A DNA stretch of 64,000 bases from Mycobacterium pinniadriaticum (GCF_026242045.1 NZ_JAPJDO010000015.1:61397-125396), one strand, 5' to 3'; numbered from the stretch's first letter, positions 36,147 through 44,981 are shown. Translations and numbers: made by a program. Notes: generated from the letters alone by a model not told the origin.

Positions 36147-36665
36147 TCACTCTTTGGCGAACACGACGTCGGCCAGCAGTGTGGTCGTCGTCGGCATCAT
36201 GCCGATCATGTTGCCGCTGACCCCCAGTGTGGTGCGATCGATCGCCGTCTGTGCGGTGACGCGCACCGTGCCGTCGCCTGCTCGCTCGACGGTGGCCGAC
36301 AACGGCAACGGCGTAGTGGTGCCCCGCACGGTCAGGGTGGCCTGCGCTTCTCCGGTGGGCGTCACCGAGCTCACCTCGACGTGGATCTCGGGATGCTTCT
36401 CGACGTCGAAGAAATCCGCCGAGCGCAGGTGCTCGTCACGCTTCCCGATCCCGGTCTTCAGCGACGAGGCCCGGATATCGAGCGTGCCCGACACCGCGCC
36501 GGTCGCGGTGATCTCGCCTGAGCCGCGCACATCGGTGAATTCGCCGGTGACGGTGGCCAGACCCCAGAAGGTCTTGTTCTTGAACCGCACCGAGGATCGG
36601 TCGGGCACCAGCCGCCAGCGTCCGGCGGTGGTGGGGTCATCGAGTAGTGCCTGCATTGCGGACAT
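36147..36665 (-). CDS. YceI family protein
   Basis: A 172-residue lipocalin-like beta-barrel protein. It begins GRWRLVPDRSSVRFKNKTFWGLATVTGEF and continues GTLDIRASSLKTGIGKRDEHLRS-type YceI features, with FFDVEKHPEIHVEV. The family binds isoprenoid-type lipids such as polyprenyl chains. It has no signal peptide, so it is probably cytosolic here, unlike periplasmic YceI. It stands alone just downstream of the NTF2-like gene on the same strand. Confidence 0.88.
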   Translation of the reverse strand: MSAMQALLDDPTTAGRWRLVPDRSSVRFKNKTFWGLATVTGEFTDVRGSGEITATGAVSGTLDIRASSLKTGIGKRDEHLRSADFFDVEKHPEIHVEVSSVTPTGEAQATLTVRGTTTPLPLSATVERAGDGTVRVTAQTAIDRTTLGVSGNMIGMMPTTTTLLADVVFAKE

Positions 36666-36689
36666 GCGATCTCCTTCCGGAGCAAACTT

Positions 36690-37073
36690 TCAGGGCAGCA
36701 GCGGCGCCAGTTCGGCGGGATCGAGGTATTCGTCGATTCGCCGGATCAGGCCGTCATCTCCTATCTTCACCACGAGGCAGACCCGCAGCGCCACGTTTTC
36801 GCCGCGGCCGGTGGTGGAATGCAGGATGTGCTGCTGGACGAAGCCGCCGTCGAACACCTGCCGATCCAGCACTTCATAGTGCCGATAGCTGGTGGCGCCG
36901 ATATACCACCGGATCACCTTCAGAGCGCGTGCCTTGTCGTTGTCCCGTTCCTCGCCCTGGTGCCACACGGTGATGTCATCGGACCACAGTGCTGCCACCG
37001 CCGCGACGTTACCCGCCGTGATCGTGGCGAACAGCCGGTCGGCAACGTCGAGGATCTGGTCGTGGGTGAACAT
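36690..37073 (-). CDS. SnoaL/NTF2-like fold protein
   Basis: A 127-residue cone-shaped alpha+beta protein: MFTHDQILDVADRLFATITA, AALWSDDITVWHQGEE and HILHSTTGRGENVALRVCLVV. SnoaL-like proteins are ketosteroid-isomerase relatives that act as small hydrolases, isomerases or ligand binders. The ATG overlaps the upstream DUF6285-like gene (ATGA), placing it in the acyl-CoA dehydrogenase operon. The substrate is unknown. Confidence 0.75.
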   Translation of the reverse strand: MFTHDQILDVADRLFATITAGNVAAVAALWSDDITVWHQGEERDNDKARALKVIRWYIGATSYRHYEVLDRQVFDGGFVQQHILHSTTGRGENVALRVCLVVKIGDDGLIRRIDEYLDPAELAPLLP

Positions 37074-37423
37074 CAACGTCCTCGGTCGGGTCGGTCGTAT
37101 CCGGGGTGGGCGATGGCGAGGCGGTGGTGGACCAGAGCACGCAGGGTTGCCATGACCTCGCCCTCGCGGTCATCGAGGTCACCGGCGCGAATCGCGGCGG
37201 CCAGGGCGCTCTCGTCGGGATAACCGAGCCGCCGCAGCGCGGCCAGTGGTTCGGCGGAGGTCTGGTCGAGCAGTTCGCGTTCGACGGTGCGCAGGACGTT
37301 GGTGGCGACGAGGGCGTGGAAGTTGACCGACCCGGTGGTGTTGGCCCGGACGTCGCCTTCGAGGAATTCGGCGACGGCGGCGATCAGTTCGGCGGCGGTG
37401 GGCCGCCCGTTGAGCCCGGTCAC
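37073..37423 (-). CDS. DUF6285-like small protein
   Basis: A 116-residue alpha-helical protein, beginning VTGLNGRPTAAELIAAVAEFL, with ANTTGSVNFHALVATNVLRTVEREL. Proteins of this type follow APH-like and acyl-CoA dehydrogenase genes in many actinobacteria. It starts at a GTG that overlaps the APH stop codon and ends inside the NTF2-like gene start, so the three are translationally coupled. Its role is unknown; conserved neighbours suggest assistance to the APH-like protein in acyl-CoA catabolism. Confidence 0.7.
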   Translation of the reverse strand: MTGLNGRPTAAELIAAVAEFLEGDVRANTTGSVNFHALVATNVLRTVERELLDQTSAEPLAALRRLGYPDESALAAAIRAGDLDDREGEVMATLRALVHHRLAIAHPGYDRPDRGR

Positions 37424-38397
37424 GGCGCACCCTCCAGCAGGTCGAGGACATCCCATTCGGTTTCGCAGACCCGCCGTCCGATGGCGGCCAGCTCGACCGA
37501 GCGGGTCTGGCCGGACAGGTGGCGTTCAGCCTGGAACCGGCAGATCACTCCCCAGCGCAGGGTGGCCAGCACCAGCCACCAGCGCAGCGCCGTGCGGTCG
37601 ACGGCGGCCCCGCCGGCGTCCTGGTAGGCCGCGACGAAATCGTCGATGCTGCCCAGCCCGCCGGCGGCCATCGTGGGTGGGGCGCCGAACCGCCACGCCC
37701 GGATGCAGAACCACGCGAGGTCTTCATAGATCTCGCCGATGTGGACCAGTTCCCAGTCCAGCACGGCCGCCAGGTCCGAGCCGTCGACAATCAGGTTGCC
37801 CATCCGGAAGTCCCCATGCACCAGCCGCGGGGGAGAGGCCGGCGGCCGGTTGGCGGTCAGCCACCGGAAGGCCCATTCGAATGTGGCTGTGGTGTCGCGC
37901 ATTTCGTCGAGGCGCTGCCGCCATTCAGCCAGGTCGTCCTGCTGGGTGAGGCCCGGAGCGTCGGCCGCGCCGCGATGGATTGCCGCCAGCGCCTGCGCGC
38001 ACTGACGCAGCAGTGCCGCGCGGCCCTGGTCGTCGAGTTGGCGTTGAATGCGCCGCACGATGGTCTCTCCGGCGATCTCACCGCAGATCAGAAATGGGTT
38101 ACCCAGTGCTTCAACGGAATCGGAGGCGACCAGGACGTCGGGCACCGGGGCGCCGGCCGCCGCGGCGGCCGATTGGACGGCGGCCTCCAACTCCATGCCG
38201 GCGTGCACGTCATCGGGTGGGCCGGTGCGCAGGATCAACGCGCGCCGCTGCGATCCCGTCACCGCCTCGAACGCCCACGTGGTACGGCTGGCCCCGCCGG
38301 TCAGCGCGCGCAGGTTGGCGATCTCGGTGGCCGGGCCGAGTAATGGGCGCAGTACCCCGGCCAGATCGGTGGACAGCGTGTCGGCGGCCACGGTCAT
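37420..38397 (-). CDS. APH-like phosphotransferase family protein of acyl-CoA dehydrogenase operon
   Basis: A 325-residue protein of the choline/aminoglycoside kinase fold. It has RALILRTGPPDD in the ATP domain, the catalytic loop LVHGDFRMGNLIVDG with HGD intact, and the metal-binding AAVLDWELVHIGEIYEDLAWF. It resembles the kinase-like domain that in other organisms is fused to ACAD10/11, which phosphorylates 4-hydroxyacyl-CoAs before elimination. Here it directly overlaps an acyl-CoA dehydrogenase gene, supporting the same role. That function is inferred from context. Confidence 0.82.
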   Translation of the reverse strand: MTVAADTLSTDLAGVLRPLLGPATEIANLRALTGGASRTTWAFEAVTGSQRRALILRTGPPDDVHAGMELEAAVQSAAAAAGAPVPDVLVASDSVEALGNPFLICGEIAGETIVRRIQRQLDDQGRAALLRQCAQALAAIHRGAADAPGLTQQDDLAEWRQRLDEMRDTTATFEWAFRWLTANRPPASPPRLVHGDFRMGNLIVDGSDLAAVLDWELVHIGEIYEDLAWFCIRAWRFGAPPTMAAGGLGSIDDFVAAYQDAGGAAVDRTALRWWLVLATLRWGVICRFQAERHLSGQTRSVELAAIGRRVCETEWDVLDLLEGAP

Positions 38398-39638
38398 CGG
38401 GCCGGCTTGCCGAACCTGAACATCCGCTGGGCCACCCGGCGCATCTGGATCTCCTCGGCGCCCTCGGTGATCCGGTAGCGGCGGTGATGGCGATAGATGT
38501 GCTCGAAGGGCTCGTGGCGGCTGTAGCCGACGCCGCCGTGTACCTGCATGGCCCGGTCGGCGGCCTCGCACACCAGCCGGTTGGCCCGGTAGTTGGCCAT
38601 CGACACCTTGTCGGAGACCTCGAGGTGGTGGTTGCGGTCGAGCTCCCAGGCGGCGTAGCGGACCAGCAGCCGGACCATCTGGGCCTCGGTCTGCAACTCC
38701 ACCAGCGGCCACTGCACCGCCTGATTGACCGAGAGCGGTTTGCCGAATGTCACCCGCTTGCCGGCGTAGTCCACCGCGCGGTCGATACAGTGCTGGGCCG
38801 CACCCAGGCTGCTGGCCGCCTGACGAATCCTGTTCTCGTGCAGGAAGGTCTGCGCCACCTCGAGTCCGTGGTCCAGCTTGCCGAGTACGGCATCGGCGGG
38901 CACCCGCACATCGTGTAGTTCCACCTCGGCGTGGTCGGTGGGCATGTTGAAGGTCCACCAGTAGAAGGGCACCTCGAAACCGTCGGCGTCGCAGGGCACC
39001 AGGAAGGCGGTGATACCGCGGGCCTGGCCGGGCTCGCCGGAGGTGCGGGCGAACACCAGATCATGCGTGGCCCGATGAACCCCGGTGTTCCAGCGCTTGG
39101 ATCCGTTGATCACCCAGTCTTCGCCGTCGCGTACTGCTGTGGTCTCCAACCAGGTGGCGTCCGAGCCGTGGTCGGGTTCGGTGAGGCCGAACGCCATCGA
39201 CCGCGTGCCGGTCAGCATCGCCTCGATCCACTCGCTCTTCTGGGCCTCGGTGCCGAACCGGTCCATCATGATGACCTGCGGGAAATTGCCGACGATCGAC
39301 GACTCGTCCTGAAGGTCGTTGTGCAGCCCGAGTCCCTTGTGCGCCAAGTGTTCCCGGATGACCGCCATGTCCAGATTGGTGCCGTCGCGGCCACCGAACT
39401 TCGAGGGCAGACCATAGCGAAGCCAGCCCGCCGCATCGGCGCGGCGGCGCATCTCGTCGAGCAGATCCTCCCATTCCCGGCGCGGGATGCCACCGTTGTC
39501 GACGTCGGTGCGGGCGAATTCGCGGCGCTGGTCGAAATACTGCATGTGCTCGCGCTCGAGTGGCTTGATCTCGGCTTCGATGAACGCGTCCATCTCGGCC
39601 AGCAAAGCCGGGAGGTGTTCGGGCAGAGTGAAATCCAC
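38394..39638 (-). CDS. acyl-CoA dehydrogenase
   Basis: A 414-residue flavoenzyme with ACAD features: SMAFGLTEPDHGSDATWLET, KRWNTGVHRATHDLVFARTS, and the C-terminal AMQVHGGVGYSRHEPFEHIYRHHRRYRITEGAEEIQMR. The last block holds the FAD and catalytic region; the Glu of TEGAEEIQ is placed as in ACAD10/11-type enzymes. It oxidises an acyl-CoA to the enoyl-CoA. With the overlapping APH-like gene it forms a split version of the ACAD10/11 architecture. Confidence 0.9.
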   Translation of the reverse strand: MDFTLPEHLPALLAEMDAFIEAEIKPLEREHMQYFDQRREFARTDVDNGGIPRREWEDLLDEMRRRADAAGWLRYGLPSKFGGRDGTNLDMAVIREHLAHKGLGLHNDLQDESSIVGNFPQVIMMDRFGTEAQKSEWIEAMLTGTRSMAFGLTEPDHGSDATWLETTAVRDGEDWVINGSKRWNTGVHRATHDLVFARTSGEPGQARGITAFLVPCDADGFEVPFYWWTFNMPTDHAEVELHDVRVPADAVLGKLDHGLEVAQTFLHENRIRQAASSLGAAQHCIDRAVDYAGKRVTFGKPLSVNQAVQWPLVELQTEAQMVRLLVRYAAWELDRNHHLEVSDKVSMANYRANRLVCEAADRAMQVHGGVGYSRHEPFEHIYRHHRRYRITEGAEEIQMRRVAQRMFRFGKPAR

Positions 39639-39657
39639 GTTGATCTCCTTTGGGTGC

Positions 39658-40284
39658 TCAGAAGCCGTACAGTGTCTTCTTCCAGATGGCGGACAGAGTG
39701 GTGATGGCTTCGGTGTCCGACAGTCTCAGGCCCAGACCGGCGCTGTCGGGGCGCAGGCACACCGTGGTGAACTGTTCGAACAACAGCGCGATCGCCAGTG
39801 CCGTGTGTTCGGGCTGAAGGCCCGCCGCATATCCCTGTTCCTGCGCGCGCAGCACCGATGCGGCGACGATGTCGATGCCGAACTGGCGGAACTGATTCTG
39901 TAACCGGGCGAATCGGGCTTGGGTGGCGGCGAGCTGATCCACTGCGATCATGATCCCGATGCTCTGCTTGAACATGTCCCAGTAGGCCGTCACGACGGTG
40001 ACGAAGAACCGGGTGTCGTCCGGAGACTCCGGCAGGTGTAGCCGCAGTCCGGACGGCAGGACGACATCATGGAGAAACGAGTCGGCCAGGGCGGCCAGCA
40101 GATCCTCTTTGTCGTCGAAGTAGCGATAGAAGACCGCCGGTGACCTGCCGGCGGCCGAGGTGATATCACCCAGCGTTGTGCCGTGGAAACCACGCTCGGC
40201 GAACAGCTTCCGGGCCGCAGCCTCGATCGCCAGCCGGGTCTGGCGACCCTTGCTCGACAGTGTCTCGGGCGTCTGGGCGGGCAT
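39658..40284 (-). CDS. TetR family transcriptional regulator
   Basis: A 208-residue regulator. The helix-turn-helix is ARKLFAERGFHGTTLGDITS, then AAGRSPAVFYRYFDDKEDLL; the C-terminal domain is a TetR ligand pocket. It lies between the HMG-CoA-lyase-like gene and the acyl-CoA dehydrogenase gene on the same strand with gaps of only 6 and 19 bases, so it is inside the operon and probably controls it. No clear operator was found in the small gaps. Confidence 0.87.
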   Translation of the reverse strand: MPAQTPETLSSKGRQTRLAIEAAARKLFAERGFHGTTLGDITSAAGRSPAVFYRYFDDKEDLLAALADSFLHDVVLPSGLRLHLPESPDDTRFFVTVVTAYWDMFKQSIGIMIAVDQLAATQARFARLQNQFRQFGIDIVAASVLRAQEQGYAAGLQPEHTALAIALLFEQFTTVCLRPDSAGLGLRLSDTEAITTLSAIWKKTLYGF

Positions 40285-40290
40285 GGCGGT

Positions 40291-41196
40291 TCAGTTCAGG
40301 ATCCGGTCGCCGGCCCGCAGCAGCGCACTGGGCAGATCATGTCCGACCGCTGCCTGAGCGACGGTTGCCGCGCGGATAGCCGCGTCGAGATCGACGTCGA
40401 CCCCGATCCCACTGTCGCGCAGCAGGTATACCAGGTCTTCGGTGGCGATGTTGCCGCTGGCACCTGGTGCGAACGGACAACCGCCCAGGCCGCCGACCGA
40501 CGAGTCGAGCCGCCGCACCCCGGCCGCGACCGCCGCATACGCGCTGGCCAGTCCGGCGCCTCGGGTGTTGTGGAAGTGGGCACCCAGCGGCAGGGTGCCG
40601 ATGCGGGGTATGACCTGGTTTACCAGTGAGGTGACCCGCCCGGGTGTGGTGGTGCCGATGGTGTCGGCGATCGCCAGCCGGTCGGCGCCGGATTCGCAGG
40701 CGGCGTCGACGATGTCGAGTACCCGCTGCGGTGGGGTGGGGCCGTCGAACGGGCAGTCCCAGGCTGTGGCGATGATGACCTCGACGCTGACGCCGGAGTC
40801 GTGGGCGATGGCCACGATGTCGGCGATCTGCGCGGTGGCTTCGGCGGTGCCGCGCCCGACATTGGCCCGGCTGTGCGCGTCGGCGGCGGACACCACGTAC
40901 TCCAGCGAACGCAGACCGGCCGCGATGGCCCGGTTGGCGCCGTTCGGACTGGCCACCAGTGCCGAGAATTCGATGTCGGGGTAGTCGCTCAGGCAGGCGG
41001 CGAGTTCGGCGGCGTCGGCCAGTGCGGGCACCTTCGACGGTGAGACGAACGCCGTCGCCTCCACTTCCCGGACTCCGGTGGCGGCGATGGCTGCCAGCAA
41101 TTCCAGCTTGGCCGACAACGGGATCGGGTCTTCGATCTGCAAGCCGTCGCGCAGGGCGACCTCGCGGATGGTGACATGTTCTCCTGGCACGCTCAT
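40291..41196 (-). CDS. hydroxymethylglutaryl-CoA lyase family protein
   Basis: A 301-residue TIM-barrel enzyme. It has the N-terminal metal/substrate motif REVALRDGLQIED, SALVASPNGANRA, LAIADTIGTTTPGRV, the metal-binding HFHNTRGAGLASAY and the signature loop SVGGLGGCPFAPGASGNIATEDL with its catalytic Cys. It should cleave HMG-CoA to acetoacetate and acetyl-CoA as in leucine degradation, or a related 3-hydroxy-3-methyl acyl-CoA. The start overlaps the CaiB stop (ATGA). Context favours a branched-chain or isoprenoid acyl-CoA route. Confidence 0.88.
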   Translation of the reverse strand: MSVPGEHVTIREVALRDGLQIEDPIPLSAKLELLAAIAATGVREVEATAFVSPSKVPALADAAELAACLSDYPDIEFSALVASPNGANRAIAAGLRSLEYVVSAADAHSRANVGRGTAEATAQIADIVAIAHDSGVSVEVIIATAWDCPFDGPTPPQRVLDIVDAACESGADRLAIADTIGTTTPGRVTSLVNQVIPRIGTLPLGAHFHNTRGAGLASAYAAVAAGVRRLDSSVGGLGGCPFAPGASGNIATEDLVYLLRDSGIGVDVDLDAAIRAATVAQAAVGHDLPSALLRAGDRILN

Positions 41197-42395
41197 AGCA
41201 CCCCCTTGGCCTCGAGGTCGGCGATCTCGTCGCCGCGCAGCCCCAGCAGGTCCGCGTAGATCTCGGTGTTGTGCTGGCCTGGTCGCGACGATCCCGCCGA
41301 GCGGATGGTCCCCGGTGACTCGGACAGCACCGGCACCACGCCGGGACCCTTCACATTGCGGGCGATCCGCTCGTCCCAGTGATCGGCGATCATGCCGCGC
41401 GATACCAGTTGCGGGTCGGTGACGACCTCGGCGACGGTGTTGATCGGGCCGCTGATGACCCCGGCCTCGCTCAGGGTGCTGATGATGTCGGCGGGTTCGC
41501 GAGCGGCCGCCCAGTCGCCGATGATCTTGTCGAGCTCGTCCTGATTACGCCCGCGGGCAAGGTGATCGACGAATCGGTCATCGTCGGCGAGTTCGGGCTG
41601 GCCCATCGCGGCGCACAACCGGCGAAACACGGTGTCCTGGTTGGCGGCGATCACCACCCAGCTGCCGTCGGCGCTGCGGTAGATGTTGGACGGGGCGATA
41701 CCCTCCAGTCGGGTGCCGGACGGTCCGCGGACCACTCCACCGACGTCGTAATCGGGGATCGTCGACTCCTGTACCGCCAGACAGGATTCGGTCAGTGCCG
41801 CATCGACGACCTGACCCTCGCCGGTGACGGTGCGCCGATACAGTGCTGCCAGCGCACCCTGCGCGGCGAACATCCCGGCCAGGCTGTCTCCGAGTGACAG
41901 GGCGAGCCGTGGCGGCGGGCCGCCGGGGAATCCGTTCATGTGGCGCAGTCCACTGGCGGCCTCGGCGACCGAGGCGTAGCCGGCCTTCTTCGCGTCCGGT
42001 CCGGTCTGCCCGTAGCCGGACACGCGGACCAGGATGATGCCCCGATTGCGTTCGCGCAGAACGGCGTAACCCAGGCTCCACTTCTCCAGCGTGCCGGGCC
42101 GAAAGTTCTCGATGATGATGTCGGAGCGCTCGACCAGATCGAGGAACAGTTCGCGGCCTCGGGCCTCGCGCAGGTTGAGGGTGATCGCCTTCTTGTTGCG
42201 CGCGTGCACGGTCCAGAAGAAGTGGTGGCCGTCCAGTTCGGCCTGGCCCCAGGTGCGTAGCGGGTCGGGAGCGCCGGGCGGTTCGATCTTGATCACCTCG
42301 GCGCCCATGTCGCCGAGCAGCCGGCCGGCGAACGGCCCCGAGATCAGCGTGCCGACCTCGATCACCCGGATACCGTCGAGCGGTCCGGTTGTCAC
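41193..42395 (-). CDS. CaiB/BaiF family CoA-transferase
   Basis: A 400-residue family III CoA-transferase. It shows PLDGIRVIEVGTLISGPFAG, AEVIKIEPPGAPDPLR, RNKKAITLNLREARGRE, and IIIENFRPGTLEKW, with the catalytic Asp expected in the LSLGDSLAGMFAAQGALAAL block. It moves CoA between carboxylic acids without energy cost. It is the first gene of the HMG-lyase/TetR/acyl-CoA dehydrogenase operon. A GTG at 42395 is the likely start. A palindromic repeat precedes it. Confidence 0.88.
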   Translation of the reverse strand: MTTGPLDGIRVIEVGTLISGPFAGRLLGDMGAEVIKIEPPGAPDPLRTWGQAELDGHHFFWTVHARNKKAITLNLREARGRELFLDLVERSDIIIENFRPGTLEKWSLGYAVLRERNRGIILVRVSGYGQTGPDAKKAGYASVAEAASGLRHMNGFPGGPPPRLALSLGDSLAGMFAAQGALAALYRRTVTGEGQVVDAALTESCLAVQESTIPDYDVGGVVRGPSGTRLEGIAPSNIYRSADGSWVVIAANQDTVFRRLCAAMGQPELADDDRFVDHLARGRNQDELDKIIGDWAAAREPADIISTLSEAGVISGPINTVAEVVTDPQLVSRGMIADHWDERIARNVKGPGVVPVLSESPGTIRSAGSSRPGQHNTEIYADLLGLRGDEIADLEAKGVL

Positions 42396-42412
42396 AGCGT
42401 CTCCGCCTTCGC

Positions 42413-42468
42413 GAGCAGACGCAGACTCGCATGAAAAGTGTCCGTGCAGTGCGATTGTGCGACTGCTC
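42413..42468. repeat. imperfect long inverted repeat (stem-loop)
   Basis: Two 19-base arms, GAGCAGACGCAGACTCGCA at 42413 and its near-complement at 42450-42468, match at 16 of 19 positions around an 18-base spacer. It lies between two leftward genes. GAGCAGACGCA-type palindromic repeats recur in mycobacterial intergenic DNA; this one could act as a transcript hairpin after the hydrolase gene. Confidence 0.6.
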
Positions 42469-42480
42469 GTGCAAGTGACA

Positions 42481-43665
42481 TCAGTCCGCCTTTGCGAAAT
42501 CGTGCCGAATCAGCCAGTCGGTGACGATCCCCACCGCTTGGCGCAACGTCTCCCGCTGATCGGGCCCGGAGTAGTAGTGGTTGGCACCGGGGATCTCGTG
42601 CATCTCCTTGTCGGGGTGCCCGATCGCTTCGAACAGCCGGCGGGTGTGGCTGGGCGTACAGGCGTCGTCGGCGAGATTGCCGATCACCAGCGCGGGTACG
42701 GCGATATCCGGGCCGGCCTTCACGGCGTCACCATTGGCGTCGTCATAACTCCACTGTGACAGCCAGCTGCGCAGGGTGCAGAACCGTGCCAGCCCGACCG
42801 GGCTCATGTTGACCACCTGTGGGTCACCCAGATAGCAGGTGCCGGGCGCACGCTCGTTGGGGTCGACGGTCGGGTCGAGCCAGCGGGGGTCGGCCATCGT
42901 GCCGTGCACGACGAAACAGAACTCGTCATCGGGCCGGCCCGCCGCCTTCAACTCGGCTAACTTGTCCTTGACCCAGGCCGTGATTCGTCGGTTGCGCGCG
43001 ATCTGCGCCTGGTGATAGCGATCCAGGAACTCACGCGTGTAGGGCGGCTGGTTGGGGTTGTCCGGGTTGTAGAGGTCGAGTTCGGGATCCCGTTTCGTCG
43101 GGTCGTTCTCGTCGAGGATCGACGCATCCATCCACTCGGTCATGGTGCCGTGCCTGCTGATGTGGGCGGCCAGCAGCATGATGCCGTCGGCGGGAAGCAG
43201 ACCCAGTGTGGTCAGATCGGGGCCGTCACCCGACGGGCTGGTCGTGATCGTCGGGTGCTGGGCCTGCTGCTGGTAGAACACCGACAGCGAGCCGCCGCCG
43301 CTCCAGCCGGCCAGGACCACCTTGGCGTAGCCCAGCCGGTTCTTGGCGTCCTTGATGCACTCGCCGAGATCCTCGACCACCTTCTCCATCAGCAGGGCCG
43401 AGTCGGTGCCCCGAAAGCGGCTGTTGCAGTAGATGACGTGATGACCGGCGCGCGCCAGCGCGTTGATCATCGGCAGGTAGGCGCCGCCGCCGATCGGGTG
43501 CATGAACACCAGCACGGTATCCGACGGTATCGTCGGTTTGAGTAGGTAGCTTTCCAGCACTACCAGCTCGGCCACCCCGCCGTAGACATCGCGGACGGCG
43601 GAATTGTTCTGGTAGGCAATCAGATACGGGATGCGCTCATAGGCGCGCTTGACCGGCGTGACCAT
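42481..43665 (-). CDS. alpha/beta hydrolase
   Basis: A 394-residue hydrolase. The oxyanion region is TVLVFMHPIGGGAYLPMI, the nucleophile elbow is VVLAGWSGGGSLSVFY (Gly-Trp-Ser-Gly-Gly), the acid lies near GNLADDACTPSH and the catalytic His in PGANHYYSGP. A long lid insertion occupies the middle. The ATG overlaps the hmgA stop, so it is co-translated with homogentisate dioxygenase. It might cleave a ring-opened or ester-bound aromatic intermediate, but this is inference from position. Confidence 0.8.
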   Translation of the reverse strand: MVTPVKRAYERIPYLIAYQNNSAVRDVYGGVAELVVLESYLLKPTIPSDTVLVFMHPIGGGAYLPMINALARAGHHVIYCNSRFRGTDSALLMEKVVEDLGECIKDAKNRLGYAKVVLAGWSGGGSLSVFYQQQAQHPTITTSPSGDGPDLTTLGLLPADGIMLLAAHISRHGTMTEWMDASILDENDPTKRDPELDLYNPDNPNQPPYTREFLDRYHQAQIARNRRITAWVKDKLAELKAAGRPDDEFCFVVHGTMADPRWLDPTVDPNERAPGTCYLGDPQVVNMSPVGLARFCTLRSWLSQWSYDDANGDAVKAGPDIAVPALVIGNLADDACTPSHTRRLFEAIGHPDKEMHEIPGANHYYSGPDQRETLRQAVGIVTDWLIRHDFAKAD

Positions 43666-44792
43666 CAGTGCTGCCCGAGGTCGTTGGCCAGAACCTCCGG
43701 TGAGGGAACCAGGCGCCTCCGGGTGTCCACGGCGATGACCTGCCAATCCACCTGGCTGAACTCGTCGAACTTCCGCCGGGCGCGTTCCCGCGCCTTCTCC
43801 GGCGCGCCGTGATGCACGCCCTGCGGCGCGTGGCTGATCAAACCCGGCGGCATCGGGATGCCGTACAGCGAACCGCCGTGGAAAAACGCGATCTCGTCGA
43901 AGTCGACGTTGCGGTGATACCAGGGAGTGCGTTCGGTGCCGGGCACGGATTCGGCCGGTTTGGGCAGGAAGTTGCAGACGTAGACACCCGTCGCCTCCAT
44001 GAACAGATGGACCATCGGCGGCAGATGCACGCTGTCGGAGGTGATCACGTTGTAGTCGTCCACGTTGAAGGTGAAGGCGTAGTTGTCGCCGCGCCAGCCC
44101 TCGACGTCGATCGGATTGTGCGGATAGGTCAGTGTCGTGGTCTCGATGCCGTCGATCGGGCGGTGATAGAGCCGCACCTGGTATTCACCGTCGGTGTGCG
44201 GGCCGTCGCCGTCGGCCGTGGGCACCGGGTCGGGGATGACGGCCTGCGACGGGTCGAAGGGCCAGTGCCGCCCGAGCGGGCCCGCCGGTGGCACCCGGAA
44301 CTCGTCGGTGGCCTCGATGATCAGCCAGGTGCTTTCCAGGCTCTTCCCCGAGCCCGGCGTCTGGCGCCACGTGCAGGCCTTCGGCAGATAGATCCAGTCG
44401 CCGGGACGATAGGACAACGGACCGAATTCGGTCTCCAGGGTGCCGGTGCCCTGGTGGACGAAACACAGCAGGTCACCGTCGACGTAGCGCACGTAGAACG
44501 GCATGGCCGCCTCGCGCCGGCTCAACGAGATGCGGCAGTCGGGGTTGGAGAACAGCAGCAGCGGGGCCCCGGCGGGGTCGGTCAGATCGCCCGGTTTGAG
44601 CTCACCGGAGAGCACATCGAGCGGCCGCAGTGGCCCGGTGGCGCGAAAAGCGGTGGGATCGTTACGGCGGTAGATGTTGGCGGTCCGCCCGGTGAATCCG
44701 CCCCTGCCCAACTCGTCGTCCTTGAGGCCATCCAAATCGGCGTGCAATCGCCGTGGTGTGGTGCCTTTGCGCAGGTGAGTGAAGGATTCCAT
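43665..44792 (-). CDS. hmgA: homogentisate 1,2-dioxygenase
   Basis: A 375-residue cupin-fold dioxygenase. It has GTGTLETEFGPLSYRPGDWIYLPKA, and the metal-binding C-terminal block with LPPMVHLFMEATGVYVCNF, PWYHRNVDFDEIAFFHGG and HAPQGVHHGAPEKA, which supplies the His and Glu iron ligands. It opens the homogentisate ring to maleylacetoacetate in tyrosine/phenylalanine breakdown. Downstream isomerase and hydrolase genes of the classical route are not in the window; an alpha/beta hydrolase overlaps it instead. A palindrome upstream (44831-44854) is a likely control site. Confidence 0.9.
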   Translation of the reverse strand: MESFTHLRKGTTPRRLHADLDGLKDDELGRGGFTGRTANIYRRNDPTAFRATGPLRPLDVLSGELKPGDLTDPAGAPLLLFSNPDCRISLSRREAAMPFYVRYVDGDLLCFVHQGTGTLETEFGPLSYRPGDWIYLPKACTWRQTPGSGKSLESTWLIIEATDEFRVPPAGPLGRHWPFDPSQAVIPDPVPTADGDGPHTDGEYQVRLYHRPIDGIETTTLTYPHNPIDVEGWRGDNYAFTFNVDDYNVITSDSVHLPPMVHLFMEATGVYVCNFLPKPAESVPGTERTPWYHRNVDFDEIAFFHGGSLYGIPMPPGLISHAPQGVHHGAPEKARERARRKFDEFSQVDWQVIAVDTRRRLVPSPEVLANDLGQH

Positions 44793-44830
44793 GGAATCTC
44801 CCGAGTTCGGCGTCGAGGTGCGAACGGCAG

Positions 44831-44854
44831 AAAACTAAAAGTGACATTAGTTTT
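44831..44854. promoter_or_regulatory. AT-rich palindrome upstream of hmgA
   Basis: AAAACTAA and TTAGTTTT are perfect 8-base arms with an 8-base spacer (AAGTGACA). It is 39 bases upstream of the hmgA start and in the divergent region shared with the antigen 85 gene. It stands out in GC-rich surroundings and fits an operator for a dimeric regulator. No regulator gene is adjacent. Confidence 0.5.
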
Positions 44855-44981
44855 TGTTCGACCCACTGACAAGAGCCCGACGCCCAATGTGTAACGTGGC
44901 GGACTTTCACAGGTTCGAGACGGCATGTTTTACTCGACTCTGCATCCGGGAACCGGGGTCATAGAAAGCTGGGGTGGATTA

